A DNA stretch of 51,271 bases from Fibrobacterota bacterium. GTDB taxonomy: Bacteria > Fibrobacterota > Chitinivibrionia > Chitinivibrionales > Chitinispirillaceae. The translations under genes and the position numbers were made by a program. How positions within the stretch are numbered: position 1 is the stretch's first letter; every line of letters begins with the position of its first letter. Positions 1 through 7,392 of the stretch are shown here, piece by piece. The notes beneath the pieces are model-generated. The model had not been told where the DNA came from, did not search any database, and was given only the letters and a program-made list of their open reading frames with translations. The stretch spans positions 1 to 51,271 of the forward strand of contig JAEWVR010000007.1 in the NCBI GenBank assembly GCA_023459055.1, read 5' to 3'.

Positions 1-120
1 CCCCACCCGCTCGCAAAGCCGAGCGACCTCCCCCGCAGGAGGGAGGTGTAATTGTTTGAAAATCGTTAAGATACCTCCCTCCTGCGGGGGAGGTCCAGCT
101 GCTTTGAGCTGGGGTGGGGG
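1..120. repeat. C-rich inverted repeat element
   Basis: A 23-base arm at 25-47 is the exact reverse complement of 73-95. The flanks (1-24 and 96-120) continue the pairing imperfectly, so nearly the whole 120 bases can fold back. It resembles the C/G-rich palindromes at 43085-43180, 50827-51062 and 51095-51186. Probably a small non-coding dispersed repeat (REP/MITE-like). The short reading frame across it is not credible as a gene. Confidence 0.75.
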
Positions 121-170
121 CGCGCAACCGGCACAGCTGCAAAATGTCAAGGTTAAGTTAACGACATTGC
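121..170 (+). repeat. Tail repeat shared with the right end of the window
   Basis: About 48 bases here, containing GGTTAAGTTAACGACATTG, recur at 51187-51234 with three differences. In both places the block follows directly on a C-rich palindrome, so palindrome plus tail form one compound repeat present at both ends of the window. The remainder to about 357 is C-rich then AT-rich sequence with no gene that I can support. Confidence 0.7.
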
Positions 171-357
171 CCCCCCCCGGCCCCCTTTCCATTAAGGCAT
201 GGAGCGGGGGAGTAAAAATACAAGTCCCAGGGCCAACGGTCTGGTGATAGAAAATAAATAAAAAATATTAAAGTCCTGTAAAGGTTGGAATTCAGGTGTT
301 GGATTGTCAATTCGGTTGATCCAATCTCCTCTACTCCTTTACTCCTCTAATTCTTAC

Positions 358-430
358 CACTTCCCACTCCACACTTTCTTTCCACCCACCCCTTGACACT
401 CCCATACCTTTGACGTAGTTTAATATTGAA
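358..430 (+). repeat. Cassette-leader repeat, copy A (short, diverged)
   Basis: This is the shortest of four related blocks (with 2494, 5147 and 6412). It keeps the polypyrimidine start (CACTTCCCAC), two TTGAC boxes whose starts are 17 bases apart (393 TTGACA and 410 TTGACG) and the following TAGTTTAAT. After about 430 the similarity fades. It lies about 200 bases upstream of the membrane protein gene at 593. The boxes look like -35 elements but no convincing -10 is present, so promoter function is inference. Confidence 0.65.
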
Positions 431-592
431 ATGATAATTTTTTTTATTCTAACCTGTCCTGATAATGTCTGGAGGTCTGGATTCTGTTTTTAGAGGTAAC
501 TATCGTTGTAAATCATTTTTTTGCATCATAAAAGTATGGTTGAAAAATAATCGTCAACCACAGATTAATTTTATTCAATTGGAGATATAACT

Positions 593-973
593 ATGAAAAA
601 CATGATTAAAAACAATACGAGAGAAGTTTTATCCTGGCTATGGATAATTCTCATTATTAACATGATTTATAATGACATCTTTACAATAATGGTAGAATTG
701 GACAAATGGCAAAGACCTGATTTTTTCGCTGACGCAAAAACACTGATGCTCATTGCTGCATTTGTTACGAACATTCCAATTATGATGATATTTTTTTCCA
801 GATTTTTACAATATACAGTTAATCGTTGGCTGAATATTGGTGTAGGAATATTTACAATTATCTATATCTGGGCAGGGATGATGACATATCCTCATTATAT
901 TGCTATTGGAATAATTGAAACTTTTATAGCGTTATTTATTGTTGCCATTGCCTGGAAATGGAAAAAACAATAA
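593..973 (+). CDS. Small four-helix integral membrane protein (DUF6326-like)
   Basis: A 126-residue protein with four hydrophobic segments at about residues 12-32, 48-68, 80-97 and 102-122. The loops are short and the C-terminus is lysine-rich (WKWKKQ). A good GGAG ribosome site lies 9 bases before the ATG. I see no catalytic motif; size and topology resemble small DUF6326-type membrane proteins of unknown function, an impression rather than a search result. It is the first gene after leader-repeat copy A, is AT-rich like the other repeat-associated genes, and converges on the RelA/SpoT-TPR gene, which ends 22 bases further on. Real gene likely; role unknown. Confidence 0.7.
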   Translation: MKNMIKNNTREVLSWLWIILIINMIYNDIFTIMVELDKWQRPDFFADAKTLMLIAAFVTNIPIMMIFFSRFLQYTVNRWLNIGVGIFTIIYIWAGMMTYPHYIAIGIIETFIALFIVAIAWKWKKQ

Positions 974-994
974 TGAGAATAACAATCGTTTCTG

Positions 995-2227
995 TCAGCA
1001 CAACTTTGCCTGGGCCATTGATTGCAATTTGAGAATCGCGGGTAATTCGGGATTTATGCGTAAGGCTTTTTCGCAATACTCAAGCACAGCAGAATAGTTT
1101 CCCATTTCGAATAATACATTTGCAGATTCAATCAGTGCTTCAATCCGGTAGGGATTAAGCTGCAGACTTTTCTGTAAATGACTGATTGCAGAGGAATGAT
1201 CTCCCATGACCCGTTTCACAGTGCCAAGATGATAAAATGCCCTGCTGTTATCAGGTTCATTGTCTGTAGCAGCTGTGAAATCAACAAGCGCCATCTCGTA
1301 GTTTGTTTGACAGAAATATGCGATTCCACGATGGATCAGTACAATAGTTCGGAGTCGTTTTTCTATGGATGATTGTAATATTCTGGTATAAAGTTGGATA
1401 GCAGTCATGTAGTTTTTTTTGTTATGAGCATGAAGAGCCTCAACAAGCAGATCATCAAGGTTTCGGATGTTCGTTTCTGTCGAGTTAATTTCATATTCAG
1501 TTTTCGAAGTCTCATGAATCTTTTTTTCATTATGATTACTATCTTCAATCGGGCCAGGATGTTCTGCAGCGAAGGACTGGCGTCTTTTATGAAGTTCTTT
1601 GTGGAGCTTACGCTGATAGTCGCGTATTTCCTGGAATGTGATATCAGAAAGTGTAAGTGTAGCGTTGATTGCAGCTAATTTTCGTCTCAAAGGTGTATCA
1701 AGCGGAGCGATATGGCTTTTGTAAATTAATTCATGCTCTACTTCGGCCCAGGCATCCTGAAGAATCGTGTTGATCTGAACTTCGACAGTTTCGATATCAA
1801 GAAGAGGTATGAGTTTACGGATCCGCTCGGGAATTTCCAGCACCAGGTGGGTACAGTTGTATCCGAATTCACCGATAGAGTGGTTTTCACCTTTACGCTC
1901 CACATCGTATACTGCATACGCCGAACGCAGTTTCTTCTCAACTCTGGTTGTGTCTTCAAGAAACGGGCATACTACACGAAATGCCAGAATATCGTGAATA
2001 GGCTCCACCTGCCCGGTCTTTCTCTTCTTTTCCAGTCGTTTAAGTAATTTTTCGAAATAGCTTTCAAATGACTTAATGCGGCTTTTTACGGTCACATGGG
2101 CTTTAAGAGTATCAATTCTGGCCTGAATGTCATTTGATATCTCTGAAACAGCAGTCTGATAGTAGGGATAATTTGCCGCATAGGAGGCTTCAAGTTTTTT
2201 GCGATCGGGATAAGAATCAGTATACAT
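995..2227 (-). CDS. RelA/SpoT nucleotidyltransferase-domain protein fused to TPRs
   Basis: A 410-residue protein. Residues about 20-210 match the RelA/SpoT synthetase fold: VKSRIKSFESYFEK, then DILAFRVVCPF, a YNCTH segment where synthetases usually have Y-x-S-x-H, and EVQINTILQDAWAEVEHEL, close to the family EVQIRT-x-x-x-x-AW-x-E-x-EH signature. A polar linker (about 215-255) leads to three or four TPRs (about 260-405). There is no HD hydrolase domain, so a small alarmone synthetase-like enzyme making (p)ppGpp-type nucleotides is the simplest reading; a toxic RelA-like pyrophosphokinase is the alternative. The altered G-loop leaves activity uncertain. A GGAAG site precedes the ATG at 2227. 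It is the only gene of the left accessory region on the minus strand. Confidence 0.8.
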   Translation of the reverse strand: MYTDSYPDRKKLEASYAANYPYYQTAVSEISNDIQARIDTLKAHVTVKSRIKSFESYFEKLLKRLEKKRKTGQVEPIHDILAFRVVCPFLEDTTRVEKKLRSAYAVYDVERKGENHSIGEFGYNCTHLVLEIPERIRKLIPLLDIETVEVQINTILQDAWAEVEHELIYKSHIAPLDTPLRRKLAAINATLTLSDITFQEIRDYQRKLHKELHKRRQSFAAEHPGPIEDSNHNEKKIHETSKTEYEINSTETNIRNLDDLLVEALHAHNKKNYMTAIQLYTRILQSSIEKRLRTIVLIHRGIAYFCQTNYEMALVDFTAATDNEPDNSRAFYHLGTVKRVMGDHSSAISHLQKSLQLNPYRIEALIESANVLFEMGNYSAVLEYCEKALRINPELPAILKLQSMAQAKLC

Positions 2228-2493
2228 GAAATGGCTTCCGGATTAAAGGTCCATGTGCAATCAAACTATAATTTATTACAAACAATCCAAAAGATCCAAT
2301 TTATTTTCATAAACAGAATCTATCGGCATATTCGTTTTACCAATCCATATATTGTGTGGAATGCAACGCTTGCATATTTTTTAATTTCAGCTGTTGCACG
2401 CTGCAATATTCTGAAATGCTTACCAGTCTTTACGGGATTTGATGTTTTCTGTAATATTACAACCGAAAACAATAAGACGATTTTTGTCTGTGA

Positions 2494-2787
2494 CACTTCC
2501 CACTTTCCACTTCCCACTTTCTTTTCCCCATCCTTGACACACCCGTACCCTTGACGTAGTTTAAATATTATGCGGACGATATTGAATTTTAATCAGAAGT
2601 ACTGTTTCCTGTTGAATCAAGTAATCGTAATTGATGGGTGTCATAGTGATTTTATTGTAAAGTGCAGGGTACTGAGATTTAGTCAATCAGAGAATGAATG
2701 TATGAACTTTTTTCACGAAATCGGTTAAACAGAATCCGGGATACACTTTTTGTTTAAAATGTGCTTCCTGGAAACTGTTATGTAAAA
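2494..2787 (+). repeat. Cassette-leader repeat, copy B
   Basis: About 290 bases, closely related to copies C (5147) and D (6412). Order: pyrimidine tract of TTCCCACTTTC units, TTGACA at 2534, TTGACG at 2551, TAGTTTAA, then about 220 bases starting ATGCGGACG. The start could be read as a 52-codon frame, but changes against copy D fall at all three codon positions and copy C carries a frameshift, so I treat it as non-coding. It lies upstream of the HD-domain gene at 2850. The preceding 2228-2493 shows no recognisable feature. Confidence 0.75.
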
Positions 2788-2849
2788 TATTCTGGCTCTA
2801 AAAAACAGAAGATTAAGACAGGCACGAAAAAATAAGGAAACAGATAAAA

Positions 2850-3458
2850 ATGGAAGAAGAACAAGAGATCTTAACTAAAAGATTACAAAAACAAATTGAA
2901 TTTATTATTGAAATTGATAAAGTTAAAGGAATTATCCGGAAGTCCAGAATCTTTCATGATAAAAGATATGAAAACGATGCAGAGCATGGTTGGCATATTT
3001 GTGTGATGGCACTTGTATTGGCAGAATATGCAAATGATAAAATTGATATTTTTAAAGTAATCAGGATGGCATTAATACATGACCTGGTAGAAATAGATGC
3101 CGGTGATACATTACTCTATGCAGCAAATCGAAAAGATGCAACATTCAAAGAAAGAGAATGTGCAAAAAGAATATTTGGAATTTTACCTGAAGACCAATGT
3201 AATGAATATATTGCACTTTGGGAAGAATTTGAAGCGAAAGAAACACCTGAGGCAAAGTTTGCAGGTGTAATGGATCGTTTAGAACCATTACTGCAAAATT
3301 ATTATGATAATGGACATACATGGCAAAAACATAATATTGATTCTGAAAAAGTGTTTACTTTAAATAAGCAAATGGAAAATGGTTCAATTAAAATTTGGGA
3401 TTATGCCAAGTCAATAATTGAAGAATCAATACAAAAAGGCTATTTGAAAAGAACATGA
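2850..3458 (+). CDS. HD-domain phosphohydrolase (YfbR/5'-deoxynucleotidase-like)
   Basis: A 202-residue protein of the HD_3 / YfbR-like superfamily, the size usual for stand-alone members. Metal ligands are visible in order: RIFHDKRYENDAEHGWH (His, then AEH-x-WH), IHDLVEIDAGD (the HD dyad plus a downstream Asp) and VMDRLEPLLQNY near residue 150. Such enzymes remove phosphate from (deoxy)nucleoside monophosphates or related small phosphates; the substrate here is inferred from family. An AAGGAAA site precedes the ATG. It is the first gene after leader-repeat copy B. A nucleotidase near a RelA/SpoT-like enzyme suggests a nucleotide-based stress or defence theme, but nothing in the sequence links the two directly. 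Confidence 0.82.
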   Translation: MEEEQEILTKRLQKQIEFIIEIDKVKGIIRKSRIFHDKRYENDAEHGWHICVMALVLAEYANDKIDIFKVIRMALIHDLVEIDAGDTLLYAANRKDATFKERECAKRIFGILPEDQCNEYIALWEEFEAKETPEAKFAGVMDRLEPLLQNYYDNGHTWQKHNIDSEKVFTLNKQMENGSIKIWDYAKSIIEESIQKGYLKRT

Positions 3459-3516
3459 ATTGCGTCAGTAAAGAAAGGGAGCCGGAATACTTCGCATAGA
3501 CAAGAATAGAAACACA

Positions 3517-3920
3517 ATGAAAATGATCAAATTCGCTGCTCTTACTGGTATACTTATTTTTCTGATATCCTGCTCGCCATTTCGAAGGTATGTGCAACTT
3601 GCCCGTTATGGTAAGATAAACAGAGGAGGGAAGGTCGCAGTTCGAATTAACCCGGGTGCTGGAGCCGGCCACCATGAAAAGGTTATTACAGGGGGAAAGA
3701 ACACCAAATTTGGCGTTGATCCGGTTCTCATCGATGATTTGAAAGCTACTCTGAAACAGTATGATTTACAGCTAATAGGTTTAAACCAGCATATCGGCTC
3801 ACTGTTCATGACTTCTGATATTTACATTGAGGCGGCTACTTTATAGAAAAAGCGGGTAAAGACAAATTAATAAGAAAACGTGATGAGCTCAATGATCTGA
3901 TAATTGACTTTCCGGAATAA
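3517..3920 (+). pseudogene. Small lipoprotein gene, frameshifted near its end
   Basis: The first 109 codons (3517-3846) start with a lipoprotein signal (MKMIKFAALTGILIFLISCS, lipobox LISC) and a glycine-rich mid-region. The frame stops at TAG 3844-3846. The -1 frame then stays open from 3840 to TAA at 3918-3920 with protein-like charged sequence (FIEKAGKDKLIRKRDELND, then LIIDFPE). The simplest reading is one gene of about 134 codons with a lost base near 3838. Function not recognised. A fixed frameshift, an assembly indel or a genuinely shorter protein cannot be told apart here. Confidence 0.5.
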
Positions 3921-4074
3921 AACCGGAAGATGCCGCGCCGGAGAAAGGCAACCAGCCGGTGCATCGCTTAACAGGATAACGTTGACATGCACAAAACCGC
4001 ACGGTCAACTGTTGGTCACGACGACGGGCAAGAATTATTGATAGCCGGTGGCGAAGGCAAAGATGGAGATTAAA
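3921..4074. other. GC-richer patch without a clear gene
   Basis: These 154 bases differ in composition from the AT-rich genes on either side. They include an imperfect palindrome at about 3959-3991 (TGCATCGCTTAAC paired with GTTGACATGCA). That is faintly like an integron attC core, but the consensus boxes are missing. I see nothing else supportable. Confidence 0.3.
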
Positions 4075-4170
4075 ATGCATGATCTATTTCAGAAATTGAA
4101 AAATATAACATTCCTAATAGGAGACTCTGAAGAAAATGAGAGCACGCGAGGAAAGAAAAAATGCAAATAA
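4075..4170 (+). CDS. 31-residue peptide or truncated gene start
   Basis: A short frame starting MHDLFQKLKNITFLIGD, preceded by GGAG at 6 bases. It ends with a lysine-rich tail and overlaps the start of the next gene by 10 bases. The good ribosome site and protein-like first half, followed by a low-complexity end, suggest the beginning of a lost gene joined to the hydrolase gene by recombination; translational coupling to that gene is an alternative. No homologue recognised. Confidence 0.35.
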   Translation: MHDLFQKLKNITFLIGDSEENESTRGKKKCK

Positions 4171-4967
4171 AAATATTAGGATCCGGCGGGTCTATTCCAA
4201 CCCCTAAAATAGGGTGTAAATGTTCCGTTTGCACAAAAGCAAGAGATATTGGAAGACCATATAAACGAAATTCTAATTCAATTTATCTTGTAAATACAAA
4301 ATCGATTTTTGATTGTCCTGAAGACATTAGTAATTCTGTAAATGAAAATGGAATTGAAGAAATTGATTCAGTTTTTATTACGCATTGGCATCCGGATCAC
4401 TGTTTTGGAATGCGTTTACTCATGCAGTATGGATATGATTTTTATTTAGAGAAGTCAAATCATCAATTTTCATTATTTATACCAAAAAACGTTTACAATA
4501 TATTAATAAAAGTCTATCCAGCAATTAAATTTCAGCTTGAGAATTTAAAAACCGCAAAACTAAAGTTAGTCGAAGATCGGGAAGTAATTGCATTAAATGA
4601 ATTGACAATACAACCAATTGGTTTTACTGGTAAGGATGCGGACACATTTGGTTATTTATTCACTCAGGGAAACAAGACTGTCCTTTATTCTCCTTGTGAT
4701 ACTATAAGTTTTACTACTTACAAGGAATTTAATAAACTTGATTTATGGATAACAGAATGTGGTTGTTTCAGTGATTACAAAGGCGAAATCAGTTTCGAAA
4801 AAACAATTGAGCGAATAAATGTGATTAATCCATCAAAGACCATTTTTACACACATTGAAGAAGTAGAGTTGAATGTGGCTGGTTGGGAATATATGGATGA
4901 AATGAAAAAAAAGTACATGGACATCAACTTTGATTTTGCAGTTGATAACATGATCGTAGATGTATAG
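4161..4967 (+). CDS. Metallo-beta-lactamase-fold hydrolase (PhnP-like)
   Basis: A 268-residue protein of the MBL superfamily. The start MQIKILGSGGSIPTPK is the typical first strand. A Cys cluster (GCKCSVC, about residues 18-24) resembles the structural zinc site of PhnP-type phosphodiesterases. The metal signature HWHPDH is at about residues 75-80; later ligands are a CD in SPCDTIS (about 173) and a His in FTHIEE (about 231). Family members cleave cyclic or linear phosphodiesters; the substrate here is unknown. A GAGGAAAG site supports the start. The stop at 4965-4967 is followed in the same frame by a cupin fragment, so the 3' side of this unit looks like a recombination scar. Confidence 0.8.
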   Translation: MQIKILGSGGSIPTPKIGCKCSVCTKARDIGRPYKRNSNSIYLVNTKSIFDCPEDISNSVNENGIEEIDSVFITHWHPDHCFGMRLLMQYGYDFYLEKSNHQFSLFIPKNVYNILIKVYPAIKFQLENLKTAKLKLVEDREVIALNELTIQPIGFTGKDADTFGYLFTQGNKTVLYSPCDTISFTTYKEFNKLDLWITECGCFSDYKGEISFEKTIERINVINPSKTIFTHIEEVELNVAGWEYMDEMKKKYMDINFDFAVDNMIVDV

Positions 4968-5150
4968 GTTAAAATAAAAAGAATCGCATGTGAAGGAAAA
5001 GGCCTGATGCAAGTGGGAAACGAGGAATGTGAAGTAGGGAAGGGTGATTTAATATTTATTTCATCAAATGAATTACATAGCCTGAAAAATACAGGCACCG
5101 GGAAATTGATGTATCTCAGTGCAGGTTCTCCACCATTTGGAAAAGTCACT
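4968..5150 (+). pseudogene. Cupin-domain remnant
   Basis: Directly after the TAG of the hydrolase gene and in the same frame, about 60 codons read as the middle of a cupin: KGLMQVGNEECEVGKGD, LIFISSNELHSLKNTGTGK and LMYLSAGSPPFG. These match the usual V-G-x-E-x-x-V-x-x-G-D and N-x-x-H-x-x-x-N-x-G motifs. The N-terminal strands with the first metal-binding motif are absent, and the frame runs out into leader-repeat copy C. I read it as a truncated gene. An ATG at 5007 could start a peptide, but it would lack half of the barrel. Confidence 0.6.
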
Positions 5151-5420
5151 TCCCACTTCCAACTTCCCACTTTCTTCCTCCCACCCTTGACACACTCATT
5201 CCCTTGACGTAGTTTAATTAAGATGCGGACGGTATTGGATTTTTTATCAGAAGTACCGTTTCCTGCAAAATCAAGGAATCGTGATTGATGAGTGCTCACT
5301 GTGATTTTATTGTAAAGTACAGGGTACTGAGATTGAGTCAATCAGAGAATGAAAGTATGAACCTTTTATCACGAAAACGGTTCAACGGAATCCAGGATGT
5401 AATTGTCAGCTGACACACGA
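5147..5420 (+). repeat. Cassette-leader repeat, copy C
   Basis: Strongly similar to copies B and D: pyrimidine tract, TTGACA at 5187, TTGACG at 5204, TAGTTTAATTAAGATGCGG and about 200 further bases. An extra T in the run after ATGCGGACG breaks the frame that is open in copies B and D. A perfect 12-base palindrome, TGTCAGCTGACA, sits at the right edge. It cuts into the cupin remnant on its left and lies upstream of the TPR lipoprotein gene at 5447. Confidence 0.75.
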
Positions 5421-5446
5421 AAAAAAGGCGGCGAATAGATAAAAAT

Positions 5447-6121
5447 ATGATAGCAACAAGAATTAAACGAAGAATGATTATTGGTTTTGCTACGTGTCAA
5501 GCTGTATTAATATTATTAGTGATGAACTGTACACCAATTCCTCCAGGTTATCGTGAATGGGTTGGACAGCACCGCCTCAGATTTGATGAAATAGAAAATG
5601 AATTGAAGACGGATTCTTTAAATTACAAGCTTCTTGCTGAACAAGGTGCAATTTTGAACGAAGTCGCAATGTTCGAAAAAGCTTTACCAAAACTTATAAA
5701 GTCAATAAACATTAATTCAAATTATAAAGAAGCTTATGTGAATATTGGCAATAGTTATCGTGGTCTAGAAAAATATGATTCTTCATTTAAATCGTTTGAA
5801 AATGCTTTAAGAATAGATTCATCATATGGTTTAGCATATTTCAATTTAGGAGCTCTTTATTGGGATATTGGTGAAGAAGTCAAAGCAATCGAGTTTACAA
5901 AAAAAGCAATAACAAAGGACCCTTCAATAAATCAGGGGTACTATAATTTAGCATGTTTCTATTCAATTAAAAATAAAAAAGAATCAGCAATAGTATTTTT
6001 GAGAGATGCTATAGAAAAAGGTTTCGGTGATTGCCTGATTATTAAAAATGATAAGGATCTGGAAAACATACGCGATGAGGACGGTTTCATAAAAATTCTT
6101 AGCGATCTGAATTGCAATTAA
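5447..6121 (+). CDS. TPR lipoprotein
   Basis: A 224-residue protein with an N-terminal signal and a probable lipobox (VMNC, Cys about residue 27), so likely membrane-anchored outside the cytoplasm. From about residue 60 it carries at least three TPR units, for example EAYVNIGNSYRGLEKYDSS, LAYFNLGALYWDIGEEVKA and QGYYNLACFYSIKNKKESA. The C-terminal end KDLENIRDEDGFIKIL is common in TPR proteins. It is strongly AT-rich and follows leader-repeat copy C. The ribosome site is poor, so the start is less certain. Probably a protein-interaction scaffold; partner unknown. Confidence 0.75.
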   Translation: MIATRIKRRMIIGFATCQAVLILLVMNCTPIPPGYREWVGQHRLRFDEIENELKTDSLNYKLLAEQGAILNEVAMFEKALPKLIKSININSNYKEAYVNIGNSYRGLEKYDSSFKSFENALRIDSSYGLAYFNLGALYWDIGEEVKAIEFTKKAITKDPSINQGYYNLACFYSIKNKKESAIVFLRDAIEKGFGDCLIIKNDKDLENIRDEDGFIKILSDLNCN

Positions 6122-6213
6122 AACCAAAGAACCGTTGAGGAAAGATAAGTGTCAGCTGCCAACAGCATACAAGGTTGGATTAATTTCTACATTAACGTGA
6201 AGAATTCAGCGAT

Positions 6214-6306
6214 ATGTTTGAATGGATTAAGGATATTGTGATTCCAGACACTTGGGACTGGATGTCTGAGGAAGATTTAAAAAACATTGAAGGACATTCA
6301 GAATAA
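6214..6306 (+). CDS. 30-residue acidic peptide or gene fragment
   Basis: A short frame, MFEWIKDIVIPDTWDWMSEE then DLKNIEGHSE, with protein-like acidic and aromatic composition but no good ribosome site. Directly after its stop is CTTAATGGCGCATTC, related to the inverted repeat bounding the ATPase unit (6692 and 8941). It may be the tail of a lost gene or a small immunity-type peptide; both are guesses. The rest of 6122-6411 shows nothing I can support. Confidence 0.3.
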   Translation: MFEWIKDIVIPDTWDWMSEEDLKNIEGHSE

Positions 6307-6411
6307 TCTTAATGGCGCATTCATATGCCTCGTAATAGTGAACCATGAAAAGAATTTCTTAAAAAATGTGCTGGAAAAGAACATTTGGGTAGCATGCAAA
6401 TTTACACGTAT

Positions 6412-6690
6412 CACTTCCCACTTTCTTTTCCCCACCCTTGACACACTCATTTCCTTGACGTAGTTTAATTAAGATGCGGACGGTATTGGATTTTTATCAG
6501 AAGTACCGTTTCCTGCAAAATCAAGGAATTGTGATCGATGGGTGTCGCTGTGATTTTATTGTAAAGTACAGTGTACTGAGATTTAGTCAACCAGAGAATG
6601 AAAGTATGAATTTTTTATCACGAAATCAATTATATGGAATCCCGTGTGTACTTTTTTATGCAAAATGTGCATCCTTGACACTGTTGTAAG
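6412..6690 (+). repeat. Cassette-leader repeat, copy D
   Basis: Nearly the same sequence as copy C: CACTTCCCACTTTC, TTGACA at 6438, TTGACG at 6455, then TAGTTTAATTAAGATGCGG. A perfect palindrome AGTACAGTGTACT lies inside; copy C has AGTACAGGGTACT. A 71-codon frame (6474-6689) is open here, but comparison with copies B and C argues against coding. It ends at the inverted-repeat arm that opens the ATPase unit. Confidence 0.75.
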
Positions 6691-6730
6691 AAATAATGGC
6701 GCAAAGAAAAGCCGTACGTCCTTGTACGGC
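6683..6730 (+). promoter_or_regulatory. Inverted-repeat arm and 5' leader hairpin of the ATPase gene
   Basis: TTGTAAGAAATAATGGCGCA at 6684-6703 is matched in inverted orientation at the other end of the gene (TTGCGCCATTAAATCTTACA, 8941-8960). Next comes a perfect hairpin, GCCGTAC / GTACGGC (6711-6717 and 6724-6730), with loop GTCCTT. It ends just before the AAAGGAG ribosome site and the ATG at 6745. A hairpin so near the ribosome site could modulate translation. The same six-base loop recurs in the hairpin after the gene. Confidence 0.6.
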
Positions 6731-6744
6731 AAAGGAGAAATAAA

Positions 6745-7392
6745 ATGATAAAGACAAAAGTCAAATTAAAACATTGTTATGGAATTAATAACCTGAATTA
6801 TGATTTTAATTTTTCTAAAAGAAGAACCTTTGCAGTTTATTCTCCAAATGGAGTTATGAAAACTTCTTTTGCCAAAACATTTAAAGATATAATGTTAGGC
6901 AAAGAAACAGTAGATTTAATCTTTAATGATAATACTACAATCCGCACAGTAAAAGACGAGAACGATGTTGACATTTTACCAGAAAATATATTTGTAATTG
7001 AACCTTATAATGAAACCTACAAATCAGAAAAGGTTTCAGTTTTATTGGTTAACGCTGTTCTCAAAAATAAATATGAAGGCATTAACCTCACAATTGATAA
7101 AAAGAAAGATGCGCTTTTTACAGGTATAAAAAAGACAACTGGGATTAAAAATGAAATTGAAGAAACTATTAGTGAAACTTATACAAAAACACGGAGCAAT
7201 TTTTTTCAAGCTATCTCCAGAATAAGAAGTGAAGTTTTAGACGATACACAACCTCTATTCGCAGATGTAAATTACAAATTGATCTTTACAGAGAAAGTAA
7301 TTGATTTCATTTCTGATCCATCTATTAAAGTCGCAATTAATGAATATATAAAAACTTACGATGAATTACTTGGTAAGTCTAGATTTTTTTAA
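6745..7392 (+). CDS. ABC-type ATPase of the AAA_13/PrrC-like class, N-terminal part
   Basis: 215 codons encoding the N-terminal half of an ATPase. The P-loop SPNGVMKTS (residues 33-41) follows an N-terminal strand, as in stand-alone AAA_13/PrrC-like ABC ATPases. The remainder (NIFVIEPYNETYKSEKVSVL and onward) enters the helical insertion. A strong GGAG site precedes the ATG. The frame ends at TAA 7390-7392 inside T7A6; the +1 frame continues the same protein at 7361-8908. So this is either a gene broken by one extra T, a sequence error, or a slippage site. Relatives occur as single-gene phage-defence or anticodon-nuclease-type systems, but no nuclease domain is evident here. Confidence 0.7.
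   Translation: MIKTKVKLKHCYGINNLNYDFNFSKRRTFAVYSPNGVMKTSFAKTFKDIMLGKETVDLIFNDNTTIRTVKDENDVDILPENIFVIEPYNETYKSEKVSVLLVNAVLKNKYEGINLTIDKKKDALFTGIKKTTGIKNEIEETISETYTKTRSNFFQAISRIRSEVLDDTQPLFADVNYKLIFTEKVIDFISDPSIKVAINEYIKTYDELLGKSRFF

Noticed and set aside
56..247. A 63-codon frame at the left end
   Set aside because: It is a Gly/Pro-rich translation of a C-rich palindrome with no ribosome site.
6412..6470. TTGACA with a 17-base spacer to TAGTTT as a firm sigma-70 promoter
   Set aside because: The -35 box is perfect but the -10 candidate matches only three of six bases, and a better TTTAAT lies at 20 bases. Kept as promoter-like only.
6474..6689. A 71-codon frame starting ATGCGGACG inside leader-repeat copy D, with a 52-codon counterpart in copy B
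   Set aside because: Differences between copies fall at all codon positions, copy C is frameshifted and the ends differ, so selection on a protein is not evident. Better explained as non-coding repeat.
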